From an uncultured Oenococcus sp. (GTDB lineage Bacteria > Bacillota > Bacilli > Lactobacillales > Lactobacillaceae), in assembly GCA_934229385.1 (NCBI GenBank), contig CAKQDH010000007.1:1-41470 (forward strand): a DNA stretch of 41,470 bases. Direction: 5' to 3'. A model generated the notes under the pieces. The model searched no databases. It was not told the DNA's origin and saw only the letters and a list, made by a program, of their open reading frames with translations. Shown in pieces: positions 16,080 through 23,398 of the stretch. The position numbers and the translations under genes were made by a program. Each line of letters starts with the position of its first letter. The stretch's first letter is position 1.

Positions 16080-16450
16080 AATTAAAAAGTAACGTAGAGA
16101 TCTGGATTCTTTAGAGAACGACCTAATATATTACACGTTTTTGAAAAGGTGATAAGAAACTATAAAAATTATCATATCCGATATCGAAACGCAGCTAAAA
16201 ATATTTTAATAAGGGTTTGTCCCTGTAAAAAATAACTACCTAATAAGCTGTCCCTTTGGCAACTTGAGGACAAAAAAGGCTTGGATAATTACTGCTACTT
16301 CCGGAATATAGTAATATATTTAGTAGGCAGTTTATCTAAGAAAATTGTGGAAATCTATATATTTTGGTATTAGAATCCACGAGTTATGAGTTTTAACCTG
16401 TGGTAGTTGATAATTGGTTTTGTTTTTCTAATAGAATACTTTAGTTTAAT
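16080..16450 (+). ncRNA. Candidate structured RNA, copy B (longer)
   Basis: About 370 non-coding bases dense in stems: GTGATAA/TTATCAT (near 16149-16175), AGGG/CCCT (near 16212-16224), TGTCC (16249-16253) with GGACA (16268-16272) inside AAGC/GCTT (16245-16248, 16279-16282), a long interrupted helix GATAA-ACTGC-TAC (16284-16298) with GTA-GCAGT-TTATC (16323-16336), and GTGGA (16347-16351) with TCCAC (16376-16380). The part 16276-16377 is homologous to copy A; the 5' 190 bases have no counterpart there. Multi-stem architecture and size resemble large ornate phage or plasmid RNAs of Lactobacillales (GOLLD and ROOL are known examples), but I cannot match either. Confidence 0.5.
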
Positions 16451-16514
16451 AGCTTTATTAAAAAAGAAATTAGTTTTCTATATTTATTTTTTTAATATTC
16501 TTTGAAAAGATTTT

Positions 16515-16546
16515 AAAAAAACGGAAGATCAATGATCTTCCGTTTT
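16515..16546 (-). terminator. Strong terminator, effectively bidirectional
   Basis: Arms AAAACGGAAGATC (16518-16530) and GATCTTCCGTTTT (16534-16546) around AAT. On the minus strand a run of seven T follows, ending the aldehyde dehydrogenase transcript. On the plus strand four T follow and it would also stop any RNA-element transcript. Confidence 0.85.
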
Positions 16547-16580
16547 AAAAACTAAACTTTTATTCTCATTTTTACAGAAT

Positions 16581-18017
16581 TTATTTAGAAGTTTCAGTTT
16601 GTGGATCTGTAGCCATTAATTTACCAGCAACATTATTTAAGTCAGGTTTCTTAGCTTTAACGATTAACTGATCATTAGTAAATGCCAATTGCCCTAAGGA
16701 ATCTAATTCACGCCCATATCCTGAACGTTTTACACCACCAAATGGAAGTTCAGGTAAGCTTGCCAAAGCATCGTTTATAAAGACCATTCCGGTTTCTATT
16801 TTAGATGCAACTTCTGCTCCATGATCAGGATTTCCTGTAAATAACATGCCACCTAAACCATACGGGTTATCATTAGCTATTTGAATTGCTTCTTCTTCAC
16901 TATGAACTTTATAAACTGAGGCGACCGGGCCAAATAATTCTGTTTTATAAGCTGGGTTGTCTTTTGATATATCAGTTAAGATTGTCGGTTCTAAAAACTG
17001 CCCTGGTAAATCAATAGGCTTATTACCATAAGCTACTTTAGCTCCTCCATCAATGGCATCTTTGAGTTGACTTTCAAGCGTTTCTTTAGCTTCTTTAGTA
17101 TTTATAGGAGCTAAAGTAGTACCCGGATCTAAAGGATCGCCAGGTTTTAATTTACTGAATTTATCTTTCAAATCATTTAAAAACCTGTCATAAACATTAT
17201 CCATAACAATGAAACGTTTTGCAGAGGTACATACTTGACCACTATTATATATACGGGCACGCCATGCTACATTAGCGACATCGTCCATATTAGCATCGCC
17301 TAATACTATAAAAGGATCCATGCCCCCTAGTTCCATAGAATTTTTCTTAAGGTTTTTACCAGCAGTGGCTGCTGTAGAAGCCCCGCCTCTTTCAGAACCT
17401 GTAAGAGCAACTCCTTGAACTCGCGGATCAGCAATTGCTTTGCTAACTTGACTATAACTTACGAATAGGTTTTTAAAAGACCCTTTTGGTGCCCCTGCTT
17501 CATTAACTATTTTTTCAAAAGCATTAGCTGAGCCAGGAACATTATGCGCATGTTTTAAAATTGTTGGATTTCCTACCATGAAATTTGGAGCAAATACACG
17601 CATTACTTGGTAATAAGGAAAGTTCCAAGGCTCTATCATCCAAATAATGCCTGTGGAATGATGTTGGACTTCAGCGGTCCCATTAGCGATCGTGTCAATT
17701 TCGTTTGGCTTTAATAAATCAGCTGCATGATCTGCGAACCAATCTGCAATGATAGCACACAGTTCAACTTCTCCTTCTGACTCTCTTAATAATTTTCCCA
17801 TGTCAACAGTACAAATTTTAGAAAGCTCAGCAGCATGTTGCCTGAATTTTTTGGCGACATTATGAAGTATTTTGGCCCTTTCAGAAATATCTTGATCCTT
17901 CATTTCTTTGTAGGCTTCTTGTCCTTGAGACAAAGCTTTTTCTAAATCTTCATCAGTTGCATTAGGGTATTCCTTAACGACTTTATTATTGTAAGGATTT
18001 ATTGTTTTATATGCCAT
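16581..18017 (-). CDS. NAD(P)-dependent aldehyde dehydrogenase, succinate-semialdehyde dehydrogenase-like
   Basis: 478 residues of the ALDH superfamily, which oxidises aldehydes to acids. The catalytic Cys263 lies in NSGQVCTSAKR and the general base Glu229 in SMELGGMDPFIV. The substrate/cofactor segment PWNFPYYQVMR (130-140) and the C-terminal ELPFGGVKRSGYGRE are typical of the short GabD/YneI-type group. AAGGAG precedes the ATG. Lactobacilli commonly annotate this protein as succinate-semialdehyde dehydrogenase, but the true substrate could be another short aldehyde. It is a single-gene unit, with a dyad and direct repeats upstream at 18075-18145 as likely control sites. Confidence 0.9.
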   Translation of the reverse strand: MAYKTINPYNNKVVKEYPNATDEDLEKALSQGQEAYKEMKDQDISERAKILHNVAKKFRQHAAELSKICTVDMGKLLRESEGEVELCAIIADWFADHAADLLKPNEIDTIANGTAEVQHHSTGIIWMIEPWNFPYYQVMRVFAPNFMVGNPTILKHAHNVPGSANAFEKIVNEAGAPKGSFKNLFVSYSQVSKAIADPRVQGVALTGSERGGASTAATAGKNLKKNSMELGGMDPFIVLGDANMDDVANVAWRARIYNSGQVCTSAKRFIVMDNVYDRFLNDLKDKFSKLKPGDPLDPGTTLAPINTKEAKETLESQLKDAIDGGAKVAYGNKPIDLPGQFLEPTILTDISKDNPAYKTELFGPVASVYKVHSEEEAIQIANDNPYGLGGMLFTGNPDHGAEVASKIETGMVFINDALASLPELPFGGVKRSGYGRELDSLGQLAFTNDQLIVKAKKPDLNNVAGKLMATDPQTETSK

Positions 18018-18516
18018 TAATTTCTCCTTAACTTTTATAAATTTAAAGTGGGTAAAGATAATATCACTATCTAAACTATAATATTGAAAATATTATAGTA
18101 AAAGTGAAAAGAGTAATTGATAACCTATATTGATAACCCTTTCACCAATCTTATTTTAGCATTTTTCTTAAAATAATTTTACCCATTTATTTTAAAAATA
18201 AAAACTTATAAATTAGTAAAAAATATCAAAGAATTAGCAATTTTTCTTAGTTAGCTAAGTAAATTATATAATGAAATTAGGGAGAAGAAATAATTTAAAA
18301 ATTTATTATCTATAAATATTTTTTTGTTTTAAAATTTAAAAACTGACGTACAAAAATTTTTGAAAAGATTTTTATATACAGAAGTTATTTTAAAAAGCTA
18401 GTTTATTAAATTATGGATATTAATAAATACTTATTTTTTAAATTTTTTTGTTTTAGTAAAAGAAAATAAATTATAATTTATAAATTATAAAAAAATTAAC
18501 GTTTTTAGGAGAAAAA
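18018..18516. promoter_or_regulatory. Intergenic control region with dyad and direct repeats
   Basis: About 500 gene-free bases between the divergent aldehyde dehydrogenase gene and the 157-residue gene. A perfect palindrome at 18075-18099 has arms ACTATAATATT and AATATTATAGT around GAA. Next to it, ATTGATAACC occurs twice (18116-18125 and 18129-18138), and this pair is bracketed by GTGAAA (18104-18109) and TTTCAC (18140-18145). These sit 58-128 bp upstream of the dehydrogenase start and look like operator sites. The remaining 370 bases are featureless AT-rich sequence. Confidence 0.5.
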
Positions 18517-18990
18517 ATGAATAAAGGAAAAAATTTATATAAAATTTTTGAAAATATTATTGAAAATGAGCCCCAAAGTAAAGCTTATCCTCTTTTTGAA
18601 AAAAAGATTTTAGAAAATATAGAAATTAATAGTTTTTTTGAAGAAACTGATGCTTTGAATAATTCTATAAGAAGAAAATATGAATATGCTCCAATTAAAA
18701 AAATCGCAACTATGAATTCAGAAGAAATAGCTAAAGTTAGTTTTGGCAAACCATTAAACCCTATAATTGATGTTTATCTTTACAAAATGTATCAAAAAAA
18801 TCTAAGAGAATATGTTCATTATAAGTTGACAGTTTTAAATCAAAATTCTTTGTATAAAATTTCAGAATTTTCTAAATATTGGCTTCCACAATTAATAAGC
18901 GATATGGCTGGAGAATTTTTAGATAAAAGAACAAAAATTTTATTACAGGTGAAATCTAAGGCTTTACAAGAGGAAAATAAAGAAATTTAG
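18517..18990 (+). CDS. Unknown soluble protein
   Basis: 157 residues, not recognised. Mostly helical and charged; there is no signal peptide or membrane segment. A conserved-looking middle (FGKPLNPIIDVYLYKMYQKNLREYVHYKL) is followed by ISEFSKYWLPQLISDMAGEFLDKR. A strong AGGAG site lies before the ATG, so it is very probably translated. It is followed by a weak terminator hairpin. Confidence 0.6.
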   Translation: MNKGKNLYKIFENIIENEPQSKAYPLFEKKILENIEINSFFEETDALNNSIRRKYEYAPIKKIATMNSEEIAKVSFGKPLNPIIDVYLYKMYQKNLREYVHYKLTVLNQNSLYKISEFSKYWLPQLISDMAGEFLDKRTKILLQVKSKALQEENKEI

Positions 18991-19071
18991 CAGTAAAAAC
19001 TAAAATAAATTGAAATACATTTTTTTATTTGACTAAACTTATTTTAAAAACGGTTTAACAAAAATAAATTA

Positions 19072-19102
19072 TTTAGGTTTTGAAAAAATCCTAAAATTTT
19101 TT
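19072..19102 (+). terminator. Weak terminator between convergent genes
   Basis: TTTAGG and CCTAAA around an A/T-rich loop, followed by ATTTTTTT on the plus strand. It would end the 157-residue gene; on the minus strand the T-run is poorer. Confidence 0.45.
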
Positions 19103-19170
19103 TAAATCTTAAATTTTAATTTAGGTAAATTATTAAATAAAGCAAGTTTTTAAGCACTTTTAAATTTTAG

Positions 19171-20349
19171 TTATCCTTTACTTTTTGAAATAGACTTTAT
19201 AAAAAATTCAATTCCGGAAATGGCTTTTTTTAAATTAGCTAAACTAGCAGCATAACTAATTCTAATATAATTGTTATTACCGAAAGGTTTGCCAGGCATG
19301 ATGCCAATATGATGCCTTTTGGCCAAATTTTCTGCAAATTGATCACTATTTTGGTTACAATAATCAGGTATTTTAGCAAATATATAAAAAGCTCCTTGAG
19401 CTTTGGGTACTGAAAAACCAATTTTGGTTAATTTTTTTTGAAGAAAATCACGTCTTTTTTTATATTGTTTTTTCATGTAATCAGCATCATTTTGTCCATG
19501 AGTCAAAGCTTCTAGCCCTCCATATTGAATGATTGAGGTAGGACTTGTTACCATTGCAAGATGTGATTTATCAATTTGTTTCATTGCATTAAGTGGTCCT
19601 AAAGCAAATCCTAAACGCCAGCCAGTCATAGCATGTGATTTGGATAGACCATTAATAATAATAGTTTGAGAAGGGAGCCATTTAGATAAGGAATAATGCT
19701 TTACACCATAAGTTAATTCAGCATATATTTCATCACTAATTACCCATAATTTTTCTTTTTTGATTACCTTAGCTAATTGTTGTAAAGCCGCAGGACTATA
19801 TACGATACCAGTTGGATTACTAGGATCATTTATAATAATGCCTTTAAAATGAAGATCAGGATTTTCTTTAATAGTTTGTTTTAATTTCTGGGGGGTTAAG
19901 ATAAAATTATCTTTTTCAGTATTAATTTTCACTGGAACCAATCCATTCATTTCTGTTAAGGCAGGGTAAAGAGGATAGGTTGGCATTGGAATTATTATTG
20001 CATCGCCAGGATTAAACAAAGCTTTAAGGGTAGCTGCGGCTGCTTCGGTTGATCCTACTGTACAAAGTACATTTTCATAGGTATATTTTGGTAGGTCAAA
20101 TTTATTTGTGTAATATTTAGCTATAGCTTTACGTAAGGGAAGGATTCCCTTGTAGTTTGGATAATGAGAATAATTTTTTTTAATAGCATCAATCACAGCT
20201 TTTTTAATATGATTTGGGACATCAAAATCGGGTTCACCTAAAGTTAATCTAATCATTTTAGGATCTAGATCTAATTTTTGGCTGAATTCTCTTAGCCGAG
20301 ATGGTTCCATATTGACAACTTCTGAATTAAAATCATTTTTTAGGCTCAT
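19171..20349 (-). CDS. Class I/II aminotransferase (aspartate/aromatic or acetyl-diaminopimelate type)
   Basis: 392 residues of fold-type I PLP aminotransferases. The PLP lysine is Lys237 in INGLSKSHAMTGWRLG; Asp206 in VISDEIY pairs with the pyridine nitrogen, and Asn178 lies in NDPSNPTG. The N-terminal LTLGEPDFDVP motif is typical. AAGGAAAG precedes the ATG. In lactobacilli close relatives are annotated as aromatic amino acid aminotransferase (AraT) or N-acetyl-LL-diaminopimelate aminotransferase (PatA). Neither lysine-pathway nor aromatic genes flank it, so I do not choose between them. Confidence 0.9.
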   Translation of the reverse strand: MSLKNDFNSEVVNMEPSRLREFSQKLDLDPKMIRLTLGEPDFDVPNHIKKAVIDAIKKNYSHYPNYKGILPLRKAIAKYYTNKFDLPKYTYENVLCTVGSTEAAAATLKALFNPGDAIIIPMPTYPLYPALTEMNGLVPVKINTEKDNFILTPQKLKQTIKENPDLHFKGIIINDPSNPTGIVYSPAALQQLAKVIKKEKLWVISDEIYAELTYGVKHYSLSKWLPSQTIIINGLSKSHAMTGWRLGFALGPLNAMKQIDKSHLAMVTSPTSIIQYGGLEALTHGQNDADYMKKQYKKRRDFLQKKLTKIGFSVPKAQGAFYIFAKIPDYCNQNSDQFAENLAKRHHIGIMPGKPFGNNNYIRISYAASLANLKKAISGIEFFIKSISKSKG

Positions 20350-20873
20350 TTTCTATTCTTTCCTTAATCTTAATTTTATTAATTTTATTTTAATTAGAAT
20401 TTGTAACATTCTTTTTGTTCTAATTTATTAATTATTAGCAAGATATTACTTACAATAAATTTATGAAAATTTTTTAAAATTTTGGATATATTTAGAGTTA
20501 GCTTTTAAAAATATTATATTAAGTATACGTGAAAATTTGATTTATGGGTTGAAGATAATTTTTAACTAATTTAATGTTTGCTTACCTTTATAATAAAAAG
20601 AAATTTAATATAGATCTAATTAATTACTAAAAAATTTATTTTGTTTTTCTTTATTAATTTAGAACTATTTTCTTTATACTTTAAACTATTATTTTACATC
20701 AGTATTAACAATTTAAAGAAATATTTGTCTTTTTTTAAAGGCAAATTTTTAATAAATTAAGAAATATTTAAAAAATTTAGGTTTTTAAAAATGAATAGTA
20801 ATTATACTATAAATTTTTAAGAATACATTTATATTAAAAAAGGGTCACTTATTTTTGTAGAATATAAATGAAT
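20350..20873. other. Gene-free AT-rich spacer
   Basis: About 520 bases. The only structure I can point to is a weak hairpin near 20724-20747 (ATTTGTC / GGCAAAT with one G-U pair). No ORF with a ribosome binding site is present. Confidence 0.5.
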
Positions 20874-20909
20874 AAAAAATATTAAATAAGTTTTTATTTA
20901 ATATTTTTT
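20874..20909 (+). promoter_or_regulatory. 16-bp-arm hairpin in front of the 105-residue gene
   Basis: Perfect arms AAAAAATATTAAATAA (20874-20889) and TTATTTAATATTTTTT (20894-20909) around GTTT. The stem ends 7 bases before the AGAGGTGG ribosome binding site. It ends in six T and so could work as an attenuator, or as an operator dyad. Confidence 0.6.
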
Positions 20910-20929
20910 AAATGAAGAGGTGGAAAATA

Positions 20930-21247
20930 ATGAAAATGTTATATATTTATTTTTCCAACCAAAAAAATGGAAATTTGATTGGTGTAATAGATAAATTTAA
21001 TAAAAAGGTACAAATCTTAGGGTTTGATAAAGAAGGAAAAAGAATCTATAAAAGTCGAAGTGTATTTTTAAAAAATATTGATGAATTAAAAAAGCACCTT
21101 TTGAAAAAAGTTGGCATTAATCTTGACAATAAAAATCAAGATTGGAAAATTTTTCAGATAAATAATTATGTTAAAAATTTTGATATTCCTCTAAAAATTA
21201 GAAATAAATATCAATTATGGTCAGTAGCTGAAAGAAAATTTATCTAA
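20930..21247 (+). CDS. Unknown small protein
   Basis: 105 residues starting MKMLYIYFSNQKNGNLIGVI. I chose the ATG at 20930 because AGGTGG lies 6-7 bases before it; the upstream ATG at 20912 overlaps that site. No membrane segment, no known motif; the alternating pattern at the N terminus suggests a beta-rich fold. The stop lies 2 bases from the end of the convergent protease gene. Confidence 0.55.
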   Translation: MKMLYIYFSNQKNGNLIGVIDKFNKKVQILGFDKEGKRIYKSRSVFLKNIDELKKHLLKKVGINLDNKNQDWKIFQINNYVKNFDIPLKIRNKYQLWSVAERKFI

Positions 21248-21248
21248 C

Positions 21249-22013
21249 TTATCTATTTTTTTTGGCATAAATATTTTTTAAGCCTTGAATATCTTGAGGC
21301 GTAAGATTTGTTTTGTTTTTTTCTACTGGGTACATAATAGAATTTTGATCGTTAATATTATGGTCTAAGCCTAAGGCATGTCCTAATTCATGCATAGCTA
21401 CAGATAATTTTATACTTAAAGATGGATATTGGAGGTTTAATCCGGCTTGGCCTTGGTTTTTAGTATAATTTTTTAGTCCATAATATTGATATATTTGAGG
21501 GCCTCCATGGCCTAATTCGATACTTTGAGGATTATTTGTTTTTTTATAATAAATGTAAAAGGTAATTTGGTTTCCTGTTTGGTTTGCATTTTTTGGTTTT
21601 ATTTTTACAAGGCCTGTTTGATTATATTTTTTAATAGCTTGTTTAAAAGTGTTTTTTATATTAACGGGTGTATTTTGTTTAAAACTATAATAATAAGTCT
21701 TAGATAATTGTTTTCCGGTTATAATACCTTCTGATGGGGTGGCAGGTAAAGTATTATTTATTTTATTTTTGCTAGAGGTGGTAGTAGAAGATAAAGAGGC
21801 CCTAGTTTTTGTATTTCCAGGTTTTTTTGAAATTGAATTTATATTAGAAATTATCGTGTTGCTTGCTGATACGAAATTGGTTTTGATTAAGCTAAAAAAA
21901 TTTTTTATATTTGGTTCTATAGGCTTTAATTGTTTAACTTTGTTGGGTACAAAAACAAAATTGAGGATTAAAATAATTAATCCTATATATATAATTCTTT
22001 TTATCCATTTCAT
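21249..22013 (-). CDS. Membrane-anchored matrixin-type zinc metalloprotease
   Basis: 254 residues. A single N-terminal hydrophobic segment (about 5-22) is followed by a Ser/Thr/Asn/Lys-rich linker (about 40-95) and a catalytic domain of the M10/matrixin fold. The zinc motif HELGHALGLDH has His208, Glu209, His212 and His218; the Met-turn is SIMYP with Met227. LTPQDIQGLKNIY closes the domain as in other matrixins. The protease would be tethered outside the membrane. There is no propeptide Cys switch that I can see. No strong ribosome binding site precedes the ATG at 22013. Substrate unknown; surface protein shedding or peptide processing is possible. Confidence 0.85.
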   Translation of the reverse strand: MKWIKRIIYIGLIILILNFVFVPNKVKQLKPIEPNIKNFFSLIKTNFVSASNTIISNINSISKKPGNTKTRASLSSTTTSSKNKINNTLPATPSEGIITGKQLSKTYYYSFKQNTPVNIKNTFKQAIKKYNQTGLVKIKPKNANQTGNQITFYIYYKKTNNPQSIELGHGGPQIYQYYGLKNYTKNQGQAGLNLQYPSLSIKLSVAMHELGHALGLDHNINDQNSIMYPVEKNKTNLTPQDIQGLKNIYAKKNR

Positions 22014-22401
22014 CTTGTTTATTAGTAAGTATTAAATAATCCGTGAATTAATTTATAAATAAAATTATAATTGTGAATTTAAATGATTATAATTTGATAT
22101 ATTTTTTTATAATAAAACGTTTTTTAATAAAAGACATCTATAAAAAAATGAGAAAAATAGTTTAAAATAACTTGTTAAATTTAATGATTTACTTTAAAAA
22201 TTTTACAAAAATGGTTTTTGTAAAACATATCAAACGTTTTTTAAAAAAAGAAAACGTTTTGAAATATTTTTTTAATTTAGAATTAATTTTTTAAGTGGGT
22301 TAAAGTGTAAAATCTATACTGTGTTAAAGTGATTAATTAAATAATCGTTTTGAATTGTTTATTATCATTTTTTGAAACGAATTAATTTATTTTTAATTTA
22401 A
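22014..22401. promoter_or_regulatory. Gene-free region with palindrome and CG-centred motifs
   Basis: 388 bases. A perfect palindrome at 22201-22225 has arms TTTTACAAAAA and TTTTTGTAAAA around TGG. CG-centred words cluster here: AAAACGTTTTTT (near 22126), CAAACGTTTTTT (near 22232), GAAAACGTTTTGA (near 22250), TAATCGTTTTGAATTG (22342-22357) and TTTGAAACGAATT (near 22371). GTTAAAGTG is directly repeated at 22299-22307 and 22323-22331. It lies downstream of the 169-residue gene and upstream of the protease gene. Confidence 0.5.
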
Positions 22402-22911
22402 TTAATAAAAATTTTGTTGATTTGATTCTATTAAATTGAAATGTTTTTCATTTTCTTTTTCTTCGTAACTATTATGGATATTTTTTAATATTTTTATAGC
22501 ATCTTTTGATATCAAAGAATAATCACGACTTGATGGGGGCAATTGATTTAATGCATTATAAAAATTTTTAAAAGCTTGCCGAACATTTTTTAACTCTTGA
22601 TTAAATTTTTTCTTTTCTTCCTCTTTTTTAAAGTATACATTATCTTGAGATAAGGTTTGTATATCACTTAAATCATTTTTAATATCAGTAAATGGTTGCA
22701 TTATTCGGTCACGAATATCATTAATTTTATTTTTATCTGGATGCTCCGCCCGAATTATTTTATCATTTGTGGGTTCTGATAATAAACTTATATATTCTTT
22801 TAATTTTTCTTCACGAAATTGAAGATCGGAAAAAATTCCAGCAATTCCTATTTCGTTTATTGCATTATTTAAAACGTTGATTGATGAAAAGTTTGTATTG
22901 GTTTTTAACAT
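22402..22911 (-). CDS. Unknown helical protein divergent from the DNA polymerase gene
   Basis: 169 residues, soluble, predicted almost all helical, with a charged middle (DNVYFKKEEEKKKFNQELKN). AGGAAG lies 7 bases before the ATG at 22911. I do not recognise the family. Being divergent from the family B polymerase across 487 bases, it may belong to the same element and act as an accessory replication or regulatory protein, but this is inference from position only. Confidence 0.6.
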   Translation of the reverse strand: MLKTNTNFSSINVLNNAINEIGIAGIFSDLQFREEKLKEYISLLSEPTNDKIIRAEHPDKNKINDIRDRIMQPFTDIKNDLSDIQTLSQDNVYFKKEEEKKKFNQELKNVRQAFKNFYNALNQLPPSSRDYSLISKDAIKILKNIHNSYEEKENEKHFNLIESNQQNFY

Positions 22912-23369
22912 ATTTTTCTTCCTGGATTTATGTTTTTTATTTAAATTTGAAATTTGAATTTTTGTTTTAAGTTAAAAATTTAAAAAGACAAAAAGTAATA
23001 CCTTGTTTTTTTATATTAAAATATATATAAAATATGAATTTTAAAGCTTAAATATCTATTAAGACTTTTAAAATTTTTAAAAGTAAAAATTTAATATTTC
23101 TATCATTTTTTAAAGCATTTTGTATTTTTTAATTATTTATTAAGCTTTTCTAAATAATTAGACTTTTATATAGTTTAATAAATAGTTTACTTTAATTTAG
23201 CTATAAAAGCTAATTTAAATGACCTTATTCTTATCTGGGTTAAATTAAATTATTTTTTAAACAAAAAATAATCTAAGACGATAATTTAAATGAAAACTAT
23301 TAAAAAATTATATTTTTTAATATATTTCCTAAGAAATTTTATTATAAAAATCAATACTTTTCAGGAAAA
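22912..23369. promoter_or_regulatory. Divergent promoter region of the polymerase and the 169-residue gene
   Basis: About 460 gene-free bases. One hairpin stands out at 23191-23219: arms TTTAATTTAGCT and AGCTAATTTAAA with one mismatch around a 5-base loop. No convincing -35/-10 pair could be fixed in the AT-rich background. Confidence 0.45.
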
Positions 23370-23397
23370 TTTGGGAGGAATGATTTGGGAGGAATGA
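23370..23397 (+). repeat. Tandem 14-bp duplication of the polymerase ribosome binding site
   Basis: TTTGGGAGGAATGA occurs twice back to back (23370-23383 and 23384-23397). The second GGAGG is 6 bases before the polymerase ATG at 23399. The first copy also provides an ATG at 23380 that opens a 5-codon peptide (MIWEE) ending in the TGA at 23395-23397, just before the real start. Confidence 0.85.
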
Positions 23398-23398
23398 C

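Noticed and set aside
15300..16500. Group II intron or tmRNA/RNase P RNA
   Set aside because: No domain V-like hairpin, no GAGGAAAGTCC-type RNase P element and no tmRNA start or tag frame could be found; only an unnamed structured RNA can be supported.
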